Source of the DNA: Lachnospiraceae bacterium
Lineage (GTDB): Bacteria; Bacillota; Clostridia; Lachnospirales; Lachnospiraceae
Assembly (NCBI GenBank): GCA_017527205.1
Contig: JAFXQK010000060.1
Location: forward strand, 62,001 to 126,000
Direction of reading: 5' to 3'
DNA length: 64,000 nt
Each line of letters starts with the position of its first letter. Position 1 is the first letter of the stretch. The position numbers and the translations under genes were made by a program. A model generated the notes under the pieces. That model did no database searches. It was given only the letters and a program-made list of their open reading frames with translations, and was not told the origin of the DNA. This document shows, piece after piece, positions 1 through 9,164 of this stretch.

Positions 1-1206
1 CCTAAATATCATGCAAGGGAGACGGCACGGGAGCTTGCAAGACTCTCGGGCGCCAGTCTGGTTTTGGGAAGTGCAACGCCCTCTGTTGAGGCATATTATC
101 GTGCAAAGCAGGGCGAATATGGCTTGTTTCAGTTGAAAGAGAGATTGACGGGGGGAACGCTTCCAGAGGTGGAAATCGTTGACCTTCGTGAAGAACTGCG
201 GTCAGGAAACCGCTCCATCTTTAGCCGAAAGCTACAGGAACTGTTGGCGGACAGGCTATCCAAGGGACAGCAGAGCATGCTGTTTTTAAACCGCAGGGGC
301 TATGCGGGATTTGTGTCTTGCCGAAGCTGCGGACTTGTGATGAAGTGTCCACATTGTGACGTTGCCTTGTCGGAGCATGGCGGAGATCGTCTGGTATGCC
401 ATTATTGTGGCTATGTGGCGCCAAAGCCCTCTGTTTGTCCGGAATGTGGTTCGAAATACGTGCTGGGCTTTAAGGCAGGTACGGAGCAGATCGAACAAAA
501 GCTGAAGGAGCTGTTCCCTGGCGTTCGGACGCTTCGCATGGATCGAGATACTACGGGGACAAAGGACAGCTACGAAAGGATTTTGAGTGCATTTGCAAAT
601 CAGGAAGCGGACGTGCTGATTGGAACACAGATGATCGTCAAGGGGCATGATTTTCCGAATGTGACGCTGGTAGGCGTCCTTGCGGCTGATTTATCCCTGG
701 GAGTCAATGATTATCGCGCGGGAGAGCGAACCTTCCAGCTATTGACGCAAGCAGTAGGACGCGCAGGCCGGGGAGAGAAGCCAGGCTATGCGGTGATTCA
801 GACCTATCAGCCAGAGCATTATGCCGTGGTTGCCGCAGCCGCGCAGGATTATGAGAGCTTTTATCAGGAAGAGATTTTGTATCGGGAGTTGGGAGGCTAT
901 CCTCCCGTTCATCACCTTTTGGCAGTTCAGGTATTTTCGCCAGAGGAAAAGGCGGGAGAAAAACTTGCCACTGCACTGGCAGAGAGGGCGCGAAAGCTGA
1001 TTTCTGATCGTAAGACCTTACTCCTTGGTCCAAGCCCTGCGTCCATCGGCAAGGTCAACGACGTCTACCGCTATGTTCTTTACCTCAAGAGCCCGGATTA
1101 CCAAAAGCTGATCGAAATCAAAGACCAACTCGAAGCCTGCCTGACCCAACTTCAAAATACCCGCGAAAACGTACAGTTTGATTTTGACCCCATGAACTTT
1201 TTATGA
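1..1206 (+). CDS. priA: Primosomal protein N' (PriA helicase), C-terminal part, 5' end outside window
   Basis: The reading frame is open from base 1, so the gene starts upstream of the window. PriA is a superfamily 2 DNA helicase that reloads the replisome at stalled forks. The visible part carries the zinc-binding cysteine cluster (CRSCG, CPHC, CHYCG, CPECG, about bases 325-450) that is typical of PriA and inserted between helicase motifs. It then shows the helicase C-terminal motifs GTQMIVKGHDFPNVTLVGVLAAD and QAVGRAGRG in pieces (about 630-780). The C-terminal domain continues to the stop at 1204-1206. A strong promoter for the next operon overlaps the last codons. The downstream def-fmt-rsmB order matches the priA-def-fmt arrangement common in Firmicutes. 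Confidence 0.96.
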   Translation, partial: PKYHARETARELARLSGASLVLGSATPSVEAYYRAKQGEYGLFQLKERLTGGTLPEVEIVDLREELRSGNRSIFSRKLQELLADRLSKGQQSMLFLNRRGYAGFVSCRSCGLVMKCPHCDVALSEHGGDRLVCHYCGYVAPKPSVCPECGSKYVLGFKAGTEQIEQKLKELFPGVRTLRMDRDTTGTKDSYERILSAFANQEADVLIGTQMIVKGHDFPNVTLVGVLAADLSLGVNDYRAGERTFQLLTQAVGRAGRGEKPGYAVIQTYQPEHYAVVAAAAQDYESFYQEEILYRELGGYPPVHHLLAVQVFSPEEKAGEKLATALAERARKLISDRKTLLLGPSPASIGKVNDVYRYVLYLKSPDYQKLIEIKDQLEACLTQLQNTRENVQFDFDPMNFL

Positions 1207-1212
1207 TATAAT
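1184..1212 (+). promoter_or_regulatory. Predicted sigma-A promoter for the def operon
   Basis: TTGACC (1184-1189), a 17-bp spacer and a perfect TATAAT (1207-1212). The promoter lies in the last codons of priA and just beyond its TGA stop. Transcription would start near 1219, giving def a leader of about 210 nt. Confidence 0.75.
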
Positions 1213-1269
1213 ATATGCGCCAAGAAAAACAAGCGGCGCCGAAGGCGACATTTGTTTTTCGGCGCATAT
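1213..1269 (+). repeat. Long hairpin element with CGCCGAAGGCG core (copy 1)
   Basis: A nearly complete inverted repeat: outer arms ATATGCGCC (1213-1221) and GGCGCATAT (1261-1269), inner arms GAAAAACAA and TTGTTTTTC, and a tip CGCC-GAA-GGCG. No T-run follows, so it is not a standard intrinsic terminator. A second copy with the same core but different, still self-complementary, arms lies at 57340-57392 after ychF. Confidence 0.7.
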
Positions 1270-1428
1270 TAACGAGAAAGCGCGGTTGCGAAGCAAACGC
1301 AGGAGTCGCGAAGCGGCGGGCTTTCGAGTTAATGAATCTAGTACGAAGCAAAACCGTGCGGCGAAGCCGCACATTAGAGCACCACAGGTGCGAGTTTTGC
1401 GAGTAAGGAAACGAGAAAGGACACCACC
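1270..1428 (+). other. Structured leader region before def, no gene seen
   Basis: This non-coding stretch contains further inverted repeats: TAACGAGAAAGC (about 1270) against GCTTTCGAGTTA (about 1320-1331), and GTGCGGC-GAA-GCCGCAC (about 1357-1373). Variants of CGAG/GCGAG recur down to the def ribosome-binding site (GAGAAAGGA). Short open frames exist here but have no SD or recognisable product. It could be an untranslated regulatory leader or a remnant of a repeat element; I do not recognise a known riboswitch class. Confidence 0.45.
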
Positions 1429-1917
1429 ATGGCTATTCGAAACATTAGGGAGATGGGAGATCCCATCCTGGAAAAGACTTGCAAGGAAGTAAAGGAAATG
1501 ACCCCCCGCATTCGGGAATTGATTGAGGATATGCTCGACACCATGTATGAGGCAAATGGCGTAGGTCTTGCGGCGCCGCAGGTAGGCATTCTTAAGCGCA
1601 TTGTGGTGATTGACGTGACGGGAGAGGACCCCTACATTTTGATCAATCCCAAGATCCTGGAGACCTCCGGCGAACAGTGTGGCCCTGAGGGTTGTCTTAG
1701 CGTTCCTGGAAAGAGTGGTATTGTGACGCGCCCCAATTATGTTAAGGCTACGGCATTGGACATCAACATGCGCCCTTATGAAATTGAAGGCGAAGAGCTT
1801 TTGGCAAGAGCGATCTGCCATGAATTGGATCACTTGGACGGTCACCTCTACGTGGAAAAAGTGGAGGGAGAGTTAATGGACGTTACTCCGCCCGCCGAGC
1901 AGGAGGAAGAGGAATGA
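1429..1917 (+). CDS. def: Peptide deformylase
   Basis: Iron/zinc metalloenzyme that removes the N-formyl group from nascent proteins at the ribosome. All three family motifs are visible: GVGLAAPQVG (motif 1), EGCLS (motif 2, metal-binding Cys) and CHELDHLDG (motif 3, HExxH-type with two metal His and catalytic Glu). The 162-aa length is normal for a type 1/3 bacterial deformylase. The ATG at 1429 follows the SD-like GAGAAAGGA. The stop overlaps the fmt start (ATGA, 4 bp), so deformylase and formyltransferase are translationally coupled, which fits their paired action on initiator Met. Confidence 0.97.
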   Translation: MAIRNIREMGDPILEKTCKEVKEMTPRIRELIEDMLDTMYEANGVGLAAPQVGILKRIVVIDVTGEDPYILINPKILETSGEQCGPEGCLSVPGKSGIVTRPNYVKATALDINMRPYEIEGEELLARAICHELDHLDGHLYVEKVEGELMDVTPPAEQEEEE

Positions 1918-2849
1918 AAATCGTATTTATGGGAACGCCGGAATATGCGGCAGCTTCTCTTGAGGCAGTGATCCAATCAGGCCGCGAAGTGGTTTTGGTG
2001 GTGACACAGCCGGATAAACCCAAGGGCAGAAGCGGTGAGCTTGTTCCACCGCCCGTGAAGGAATGCGCGCTTAGACACGGCATTCCTGTTTTTCAGCCCG
2101 AAAAAATCAAGCGCCCGGAAGAGGTCGCAAGGCTTAAGGAATATGAGGCAGATGCGTTTGTCGTTGCCGCCTTTGGGCAGATTCTCTCGCAGGAAATTCT
2201 AGACATGCCAAGACTTGGGTGCTTGAACGTGCATGCTTCCCTGCTGCCGAAATATCGCGGTGCGTCCCCGATCCAGCATGTTATTTTGGATGGCGAGGAG
2301 AAAACGGGAATTACCATCATGCAGATGGATGCAGGGATTGATACGGGGGACATCTTGTTGCAAAAAGAGATTCCCATTGAACCGACGGATAATTTTGAAA
2401 CCTTACATGACAAGCTTGCCGTGTTAGGAGGAGAGGCCATTGTCGAGGCATTAGATCTGTTGGAAGAGGGGAAACTGGTACGGACAAAACAGGATGACAG
2501 CCAAAGCTGCTATGCATCTTTGATTAAAAAAGAAATGGGGCGCCTTGATTTCTCTAAGTCAGCCTTAGCCTTAGATCGGCAAATTCGCAGCATGACACCT
2601 TGGCCCAGTGCTTTTACCAGGTATCATGGAAAGCAGTTGAAGATATGGAAGGCCGTGCCTGTGGATGAAGCAGGGAAGAAAGCGCTTCCCGGCGAAGTGA
2701 CGGAGGTTACAAAGGAATGTATTACCGTTGCAACAGGCGACGGGGAGCTTCGAATCGAAGAGCTTCAGTTGGAAGGAAAGAAACGTATGAGCTGTCATGA
2801 TTTTCTGCTTGGCGTTAAAGTGCAGGCTGGAGATCGCTTCGGCGAGTGA
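1914..2849 (+). CDS. fmt: Methionyl-tRNA formyltransferase
   Basis: Transfers a formyl group from 10-formyl-THF to Met-tRNA(fMet). The protein starts MKIVFMGTPEYAAASL, the usual N-terminus, and has the signature SLLPKYRGASPIQ near residue 110 with the catalytic Asn-His-Asp residues around it (LNVHAS, and MDAGIDTGDIL). The C-terminal tRNA-binding domain follows. Its 311 aa is the usual length. It overlaps def by 4 bp and is followed 18 bp later by rsmB. Confidence 0.97.
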   Translation: MKIVFMGTPEYAAASLEAVIQSGREVVLVVTQPDKPKGRSGELVPPPVKECALRHGIPVFQPEKIKRPEEVARLKEYEADAFVVAAFGQILSQEILDMPRLGCLNVHASLLPKYRGASPIQHVILDGEEKTGITIMQMDAGIDTGDILLQKEIPIEPTDNFETLHDKLAVLGGEAIVEALDLLEEGKLVRTKQDDSQSCYASLIKKEMGRLDFSKSALALDRQIRSMTPWPSAFTRYHGKQLKIWKAVPVDEAGKKALPGEVTEVTKECITVATGDGELRIEELQLEGKKRMSCHDFLLGVKVQAGDRFGE

Positions 2850-2867
2850 ATGGATTAGGGAGAACTC

Positions 2868-4283
2868 ATGGAAAACGTTAGGGAAATCGTGCTCGACCTT
2901 TTGCTTTCCTTGGAAAAGGACAAAGGCATGTCGCACAGATTGATTAGCGACGTGTTAAGTAAATATGATTATCTGGACGTCAAGGAGAAGCGCTTTTTAA
3001 AGCGTCTTGCAGAAGGAACGCTGGAGCGTCAGATTGAGCTGGATTATTATTTGGATCACTATTCCAACTTGCCCGTTCGAAAGATGAAGCCTTTGATCCG
3101 ATGCCTTTTACGCATGAGCGTTTATCAGATTCTATACATGGATTCTGTGCCAGACAGTGCGGCCTGCAATGAAGCCTGCAAATTGGCGGAACGACGAAAG
3201 TTTCAAAGCCTAAAGGGCTTTGTCAACGGCGTGCTTCGAAGGATTTCCAGAGAGAAGGAGACTTTGCCGCTTCCTGACAGGAAGAACGTGTTGGAATGGC
3301 TTTGTGTCAAGTATTCCATGCCGGAACTGATTGTACGAGAGTGGCTGGCGGAATATGGCGAGGCCATGACGGAGAAAATCCTGCAGGGGTTACTGGAGAT
3401 TCATCCGGTTTCCCTGAGAATGATAGAAACGCTTTCGGATGAGGAGATGGCAACGATTGACAAACGCCTTCAAGCTGCAGGCGCTCGCACGGAGAAAAGT
3501 CCCTATGATGCGCGAATACTGCTGGCAAGGGATTTGGAAGGAGCCGAAAGTCTTTCTGATTTTCAGGAGGGAAGATTGACTGTTCAGGATGCAAGCTCCG
3601 TTCTCGCGGTGAAGATGGCAGGAATTCAGAAGGGTGACCTTGTGGTGGATGCCTGCGCCGCACCAGGCGGGAAAAGTATTCTGGCAGCTGAACTTGTTGG
3701 AAAAACGGGGAAGATTATTTGCGGTGACTTAACCAGTCAAAAGACGGACAGGATTGCCGAGAACATAGATCGCATGGGCAGTAGCAACATTGAGATACGT
3801 GAATGGGATGCGAGGGAACCGATGCCACAGTGGATTGGTAAGGCAGACGTACTTCTTTTGGACGTACCGTGTTCTGGCTGGGGCGTGATGGGGAAAAAAC
3901 GCGACATTAAGTATCATGCTACGGAACAGGGAATTTCGGAGCTGGAAGACCTGCAGAAAGCCATTCTGCGTGGTGCAAGTCAGTACGTAAAGCCGGATGG
4001 CATTTTGCTATACAGTACCTGCACCGTGAGAAAACAGGAAAATCGTGACATGGTCGCGTGGATTTTAGAAAACCTTCCCTTTGTGCCGGAGCCTATATGC
4101 AAAAAATTACCAGAGGCCGTATTAGTGGGCGTCAGGGAAGAAAAGCAAGCCTTTTTGGGCAAGGACAGTGCGGCGGAGGACTGCTTTGCACAGCTTCTTC
4201 CAGGCGTGCTTCAGATGGACGGATTTTTCTTTGCAAAATTTAGGAGAAAGAGGAATGCTGACGGAAACAGATCAGAAAATTGA
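2868..4283 (+). CDS. rsmB: 16S rRNA (cytosine-967-C5)-methyltransferase RsmB
   Basis: SAM-dependent m5C methyltransferase acting on 16S rRNA. An N-terminal NusB-like helical domain (residues about 1-140) precedes the Rossmann methyltransferase domain. The latter has the SAM-binding DACAAPGGKS (about residue 261), the catalytic motif LDVPCSGWG (motif IV) and YSTCT (motif VI, nucleophilic Cys). The length, 471 aa, is slightly above the family norm. ATG 2868 follows TAGGGAGAA. The end overlaps the true rlmN start by 29 bp, suggesting coupled translation. Confidence 0.95.
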   Translation: MENVREIVLDLLLSLEKDKGMSHRLISDVLSKYDYLDVKEKRFLKRLAEGTLERQIELDYYLDHYSNLPVRKMKPLIRCLLRMSVYQILYMDSVPDSAACNEACKLAERRKFQSLKGFVNGVLRRISREKETLPLPDRKNVLEWLCVKYSMPELIVREWLAEYGEAMTEKILQGLLEIHPVSLRMIETLSDEEMATIDKRLQAAGARTEKSPYDARILLARDLEGAESLSDFQEGRLTVQDASSVLAVKMAGIQKGDLVVDACAAPGGKSILAAELVGKTGKIICGDLTSQKTDRIAENIDRMGSSNIEIREWDAREPMPQWIGKADVLLLDVPCSGWGVMGKKRDIKYHATEQGISELEDLQKAILRGASQYVKPDGILLYSTCTVRKQENRDMVAWILENLPFVPEPICKKLPEAVLVGVREEKQAFLGKDSAAEDCFAQLLPGVLQMDGFFFAKFRRKRNADGNRSEN

Positions 4284-5313
4284 CATAAAATCCTTGACGC
4301 TCCCAGAGCTGCAACAGGTGTTGACGGACATGGGGGAAAAGGCCTTTCGTGCGAAACAGATGTATCAGTGGATGCATGAAAAGCTTGCCGGAGGCTATGA
4401 GGAGATGTCAAACCTTTCCGTAGCTTTGAAAGAAAAATGTCAGGAGAAATTTTGGTATTGTTCTCTTGGCATTGTTCAAGTACAGGAATCAAAGCTTGAC
4501 GGTACCAGAAAATATCTGTTTGCGCTCAGGGATGGTAACGTTGTCGAGAGCGTATGGATGAAATATAAGCATGGAAACAGCGTTTGCATTTCTTCTCAGG
4601 TGGGATGCCGCATGGGATGCCGTTTTTGCGCGTCAACGCTCGATGGCCTTGAACGGAATCTTACGCCTTCAGAGATGCTAGAGCAAATTTATGCAATCAC
4701 GAAGCACACGGGGGAGCGCGTGAGCAACGTCGTTGTAATGGGAACGGGTGAACCGCTGGACAATTATGATAATTTACTTCGCTTTCTTAAGCTTCTCACG
4801 GATGAGAATGGGCTAAATATCAGCCAGAGGAACGTGACGGTGTCCACCTGTGGCATTGTGCCTGAGATTAAGCGGCTTTCCCGAGAGGGATTGCAGATCA
4901 CGCTGGCGCTTAGCCTGCATGCATCCAATGATGAAAAACGACGGAAACTCATGCCAATAGCGAATAAGTATTCCATTCAGGAGCTGATGGAGGCCTGCGA
5001 GGAGTATTTCAGGCATACGGGGCGACGGATTACCTTTGAATACAGTCTGGTAGGCGGCGTAAATGATACGGATGAGGATGCGGAGGAGTTGTCGAGACTT
5101 GCAGGGAAACTGTGCTGTCACGTCAATTTAATCCCCGTAAATCCGATCAAAGAGCGTGATTACGTACAATCTGAGGCGAAAAGAGTTCTTGCATTTAAAA
5201 ATAAGCTTGAAAGAAATAAAATAAATGTTACAATTAGAAGGGAAATGGGTCGGGATATTGACGGCGCGTGCGGACAGCTTCGAAGAAAGCACATTCAGGA
5301 AACGAAGCCATAG
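4255..5313 (+). CDS. rlmN: Dual-specificity RNA methyltransferase RlmN (23S A2503 / tRNA A37)
   Basis: Radical-SAM enzyme that makes C2-methyladenosine in 23S rRNA and some tRNAs. The CxxxCxxC cluster motif is seen in CRMGCRFCAS, and GTGEPLDNY and the C-terminal catalytic Cys in DGACGQL are present. A longer in-frame extension begins at 4168, but ATG 4255 is preceded by TAGGAGAAAGAGGA and gives a family-typical 352-aa protein starting MLTETDQ. It overlaps the end of rsmB by 29 bp. The next gene (phosphatase) follows after 36 bp, so transcription probably continues. Confidence 0.96.
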   Translation: MLTETDQKIDIKSLTLPELQQVLTDMGEKAFRAKQMYQWMHEKLAGGYEEMSNLSVALKEKCQEKFWYCSLGIVQVQESKLDGTRKYLFALRDGNVVESVWMKYKHGNSVCISSQVGCRMGCRFCASTLDGLERNLTPSEMLEQIYAITKHTGERVSNVVVMGTGEPLDNYDNLLRFLKLLTDENGLNISQRNVTVSTCGIVPEIKRLSREGLQITLALSLHASNDEKRRKLMPIANKYSIQELMEACEEYFRHTGRRITFEYSLVGGVNDTDEDAEELSRLAGKLCCHVNLIPVNPIKERDYVQSEAKRVLAFKNKLERNKINVTIRREMGRDIDGACGQLRRKHIQETKP

Positions 5314-5349
5314 ATTCATTTCATTGTAAGATACGGGAGGAAGACAGGG

Positions 5350-6084
5350 GTGCTTAAGGCATTTGCCATAACCGACGTCGGGAGGAAAAGACAATTAAAT
5401 GAGGATTTCGTCTGTGCGAAGACCGAGAAGATTGGAGCTTTGCCAAACTTCTTTATCATCGCGGACGGAATGGGAGGACATAAGGCAGGAGAGCGCGCCT
5501 CGAAGGAAACCGTGGAAATTATGTTGGAATCCTTGTCGAAGAATGAAAACGCGGATGCAAAGGAATGTCTGTCAAATGCTCTGAAGGCGGCAAATTTTAG
5601 GGTGTTTCAGGATGCCAATGGGTCTGAGGAGCTCGAGGGCATGGGTACGACGGCCGTGGCAGCGACCATTCTTGGCACGAAGCTCTGTGCAATGAACGTC
5701 GGTGACAGCAGACTGTACGTGATTAGTCAGGGAGAGATTCGCCAGATTACGATGGATCATTCCTTGGTTGAGGAAATGGTAAGAAAAGGGGTTCTTCCCA
5801 AAGAAAAGGCCCGTAATCATCCAAAGAAAAACATTATTACCAGGGCGGTAGGGGTATCGCCCATTGTGGAACCGGATTTCTTTGAGGTGGAATTAAAGGC
5901 GGGAGATAAAGTACTAATGTGCTCCGATGGCCTGAGCAACATGCTTGAGGACGAGGAGCTGCGGGGGATTGCAGAAAGCAAAGGAAGCTTGGAGGAGAAG
6001 GCAAGGCTTCTGATCGATGCCGCGAACGTCAATGGCGGCAAGGATAATATATCCGTTATTTTGATTGAAATCCCTGCAGAATAG
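5350..6084 (+). CDS. prpC: PP2C-family Ser/Thr protein phosphatase
   Basis: Metal-dependent phosphatase that reverses phosphorylation by the PASTA kinase encoded next door. PPM/PP2C motifs are clear: DVGRKRQLNED near the N-terminus, ADGMGGHKAGE (metal-binding Asp/Gly), GDSRLY, MCSDGLSNML and GGKDNISVI near the C-terminus. The start is GTG at 5350 after GGGAGGAAGACAGG. The 244-aa length is typical of the bacterial short form. The pair prpC-prkC followed by rsgA is a conserved Firmicute block regulating cell-wall growth and ribosome assembly. Confidence 0.95.
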   Translation: MLKAFAITDVGRKRQLNEDFVCAKTEKIGALPNFFIIADGMGGHKAGERASKETVEIMLESLSKNENADAKECLSNALKAANFRVFQDANGSEELEGMGTTAVAATILGTKLCAMNVGDSRLYVISQGEIRQITMDHSLVEEMVRKGVLPKEKARNHPKKNIITRAVGVSPIVEPDFFEVELKAGDKVLMCSDGLSNMLEDEELRGIAESKGSLEEKARLLIDAANVNGGKDNISVILIEIPAE

Positions 6085-6100
6085 ATTTTGGAGAAGACAT

Positions 6101-8257
6101 ATGGTTAAAATAGGTATGATGATCGGGAACCGATACGAGATCCTCGAAAAAATCGGTACCGGCGGCATGTCAGACGTATATCGGGCGAAATGCCATAAGC
6201 TCAACCGTTTTGTTGCGGTCAAGGTGCTGAAACAGGAATTCGCGGAAAACGAGAATTTTGTTTCAAAGTTTATCATTGAGGCACAGGCGGCAGCAGGGCT
6301 GATGCATCCCAACATCGTCAACGTATACGACGTGGGAGAGGAAGCGGGCATTCATTACATCGTGATGGAACTGATTGAGGGCATCACGCTAAAAAAGTAT
6401 ATCGAGAAAAAAGCCAGATTGTCCTACAAAGAAGCCGTTAGTATTGCAATTCAAGTGAGCATGGGCATTGAGGCTGCTCACAACAATCACATTATTCACA
6501 GAGACATTAAGCCACAAAACATTATTATTTCCAAGGACGGAAAGGTAAAGGTTACGGATTTTGGCATTGCAAAGGCGGCCTCCAGTAATACGATTACGTC
6601 CAATGTCATGGGTTCGGTTCATTATACCTCTCCTGAGCAGGCGAGAGGTGGCTACAGTGATGAAAAGAGTGACGTATACTCTCTTGGCATCACGATGTTC
6701 GAGATGTTGACCGGTAGAGTGCCGTTTAACGGCGAGACCACGGTGGCCATTGCCATCAAGCACATTCAAGAGGAATTGCCGTATCCGAGCGATTTTGTGC
6801 CGGAGATTCCCGTTGCCGTGGAGTCCATCGTCTTAAAGTGTTGTCAGAAGTCCCCCGACAGGCGTTATCAGAACATGGGGGAGCTTTTGAAGGATTTAAA
6901 GCAGTCCCTGGTGACGCCGGATGATGATTTTGTCGTCATTGGAAGTCCTGACATGGACGGGGGCACCCGAGCCATGAATGACTGGGAAATGAATCAGATG
7001 CGGGGAAGAGGCTATTCTGAGCTCTCAGACACGGGCAGAATGCGACTGCGGGAGGAAGAGAGTCAGGACAGTTACGTCCAGGACAACGAGAATTACGTGA
7101 GAAGCGGAGATGCCGGGTCTCGCAGCAGCATGACAAAGATGGAGAAGATTACGGCCATCGTGACGGTTGTTGTCGGTGTCATCATTCTCATCATTATTTT
7201 AGTATTGAGCAAGCAATTGATTAATTACATTCTCCCTGAAAAGAGCGGCGAAGATGCGGGTAAGTCGAGCATGTCTCCCATCATCACGGATGAGTATACT
7301 TCGGAAGTCATCAGCAGCACCAGTGACGTCATCTATCGAGAGATGCCGACTGTCGTTGGGCTCTCCGTGGAGGAGGCCAGGAGAAAGCTAAATCTTTTGA
7401 AAATGATTGTCACCGTGGACTACGTGGAATCGGATGACGTCCCATCAGGTGAAGTCATCAGTGCAAACGTTGATGCGGGACTGATGGTGGAGGAGGGCAA
7501 GGAAATTGTCCTGACCGTCAGCTCGGGAGTCGAGGGAATTTTGGTTCCTGACGTTACGGGCTATGGATATGACGAGGCTGCAAGCAAACTGACGCAGGTT
7601 GGTTTTTTGGTGAATCGTCTGGATGATTATTCTGATTTGGACGTTGGGCAGGTGTTTAATCAAAATCCCGTTTCTAACGTGCGTGCCCCCAAGGGAAGCG
7701 TGATCACGGTTTACGTCAGCAGAGGTCAGGAAAACGTCATGAAGCGCGTTCCGAGTCTTGTAGGAAAAGAACAAACGACTGGCGAGCTTGAAGCCGTTGA
7801 AAGCGGTTTGAGCATTGGCAACATCACCATGGTTTTTAATGATGATTACGCAGAGGGGCTTATTTGTTCTCAAAGCTATTCCGCTGGCGTATATGTGGAT
7901 GAGGGAACCGCCATCGACATAAGTGTCAGCCTTGGGAAAAAGCAAAGCTATAAATGCAACGTTACCATTGAGGCGCCGACGGCGGCGGAAGCGCCTGATT
8001 ACAGGGCAGGGAGCAACGTCAGCCTGAAGCTTGTTGCAGATACGGGTTTGATTCTATTAGACACGACGACTACAAGCTTCCCTTACCCCATAAGCTATCA
8101 GAGCATTGATTCTCCTGGCGGAAATTTAACCATTACATATACCGTGACCATTCCGGGGGAGACGACGACAGATCCCGCTACGGGAGAAACCGTTGTGGGG
8201 GAAGGCAAGACGGAGAAAAAAAGCTTTGTCAGAAGAATTGATTTCGTGAGAGAATAA
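6101..8257 (+). CDS. prkC: PASTA-domain membrane Ser/Thr protein kinase
   Basis: Eukaryotic-like kinase sensing peptidoglycan fragments. The cytoplasmic kinase domain (about residues 11-275) has the Gly-rich loop GTGGMSDVYRA, Lys41 in AVKVLK, the catalytic HRDIKPQN (Asp135) and DFGIAKA. A linker leads to one transmembrane helix (about 350-372). Three extracellular PASTA repeats follow from about residue 414, then a C-terminal beta-rich tail. ATG 6101 is chosen because TTGGAGAAG lies just upstream; the longer frame from 6065 overlaps the phosphatase gene and adds no homologous sequence. The protein is 718 aa. Confidence 0.95.
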   Translation: MVKIGMMIGNRYEILEKIGTGGMSDVYRAKCHKLNRFVAVKVLKQEFAENENFVSKFIIEAQAAAGLMHPNIVNVYDVGEEAGIHYIVMELIEGITLKKYIEKKARLSYKEAVSIAIQVSMGIEAAHNNHIIHRDIKPQNIIISKDGKVKVTDFGIAKAASSNTITSNVMGSVHYTSPEQARGGYSDEKSDVYSLGITMFEMLTGRVPFNGETTVAIAIKHIQEELPYPSDFVPEIPVAVESIVLKCCQKSPDRRYQNMGELLKDLKQSLVTPDDDFVVIGSPDMDGGTRAMNDWEMNQMRGRGYSELSDTGRMRLREEESQDSYVQDNENYVRSGDAGSRSSMTKMEKITAIVTVVVGVIILIIILVLSKQLINYILPEKSGEDAGKSSMSPIITDEYTSEVISSTSDVIYREMPTVVGLSVEEARRKLNLLKMIVTVDYVESDDVPSGEVISANVDAGLMVEEGKEIVLTVSSGVEGILVPDVTGYGYDEAASKLTQVGFLVNRLDDYSDLDVGQVFNQNPVSNVRAPKGSVITVYVSRGQENVMKRVPSLVGKEQTTGELEAVESGLSIGNITMVFNDDYAEGLICSQSYSAGVYVDEGTAIDISVSLGKKQSYKCNVTIEAPTAAEAPDYRAGSNVSLKLVADTGLILLDTTTTSFPYPISYQSIDSPGGNLTITYTVTIPGETTTDPATGETVVGEGKTEKKSFVRRIDFVRE

Positions 8258-8261
8258 GGGC

Positions 8262-9137
8262 ATGCAGGGAAAGATCGTAAAGGGGATTGCTGGTTTCTAC
8301 TACGTCAACGTAGACGGCAAGATATATGAGTGTAAGGCGAAGGGCGTCTTTCGCAAGGATCATCGAAAACCGTTGGTTGGCGATGACGTTCGGTTGGAAA
8401 TACTGGATGAGGAGAAAAAGCTGGGGAACGTAGCGGAGCTGTTGCCCAGAAAAAGTGAATTGATCCGCCCTGCCGTGGCCAATGTAGATCAGGCCATGGT
8501 GATTTTTGCAGTCACCTCACCAGCACCGAATTTGAACCTGCTTGATCGGTTCCTCATCATGATGGACCGTCAAAAGCTTCCCTGTCTGATCTGCTTCAAC
8601 AAAGTGGATTTAGGGGATGCCGCGCTGATTGAAAATTATCGAAAGACCTATGAAAACAGTGGTCATCCGATGCTGTTCATTAGTGCAAAGAATGGCTTGG
8701 GACTAGAAGACTTAAAGGTTTATTTGCAAGGAAAGACGACGACCGTGGCAGGACCAAGCGGCGTCGGGAAATCCTCCCTGATCAATTTGCTTTTAGGGGA
8801 GAGCACTATGGAAACGGGTAGCCTGAGTGCTAAGATCGACAGAGGAAAGCATACGACCCGTCACAGCGAATTATTGCAGATTGGGCCGGAGAGCTTTATC
8901 TTTGATACGCCGGGCTTTAGCTCTTTGGAAGTGACGGACGTGGAAAAGGAAGAACTGGCAGGATATTATGCGGAATTTGACCCCTTCGAAAAGTATTGTA
9001 GGTTCGGAGGGTGTTCGCACGTGACGGAACCGATTTGTGGGATCCGTCAGGCCGTACGAGATGGCGAGATTTCACACATTCGATATGAAAATTATTGTCA
9101 ATTATATGAAGAATTAAAGGCAAAAAAACGATACTAG
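8262..9137 (+). CDS. rsgA: Ribosome small-subunit-dependent GTPase RsgA
   Basis: Circularly permuted GTPase that checks late 30S assembly. An N-terminal OB-fold is followed by permuted G motifs: FNKVDL (G4), GPSGVGKSSLIN (G1) and DTPGFSSLE (G3). A C-terminal zinc site CRFGGCSH...C is present. At 291 aa it is the normal length. It begins 4 bp after the prkC stop, so it is almost certainly co-transcribed with prpC-prkC. The rpe and thiamine pyrophosphokinase genes that often follow in related genomes are not here; an xpaC-like gene comes next. Confidence 0.96.
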   Translation: MQGKIVKGIAGFYYVNVDGKIYECKAKGVFRKDHRKPLVGDDVRLEILDEEKKLGNVAELLPRKSELIRPAVANVDQAMVIFAVTSPAPNLNLLDRFLIMMDRQKLPCLICFNKVDLGDAALIENYRKTYENSGHPMLFISAKNGLGLEDLKVYLQGKTTTVAGPSGVGKSSLINLLLGESTMETGSLSAKIDRGKHTTRHSELLQIGPESFIFDTPGFSSLEVTDVEKEELAGYYAEFDPFEKYCRFGGCSHVTEPICGIRQAVRDGEISHIRYENYCQLYEELKAKKRY

Positions 9138-9164
9138 TTATTTGGTGGGAATTGGAGAACGCAG

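Noticed and set aside
1201..1845. 214-aa antisense ORF across the def leader and def
   Set aside because: Overlaps a certain gene and has no homologous features; caused by low stop-codon density on the reverse strand.
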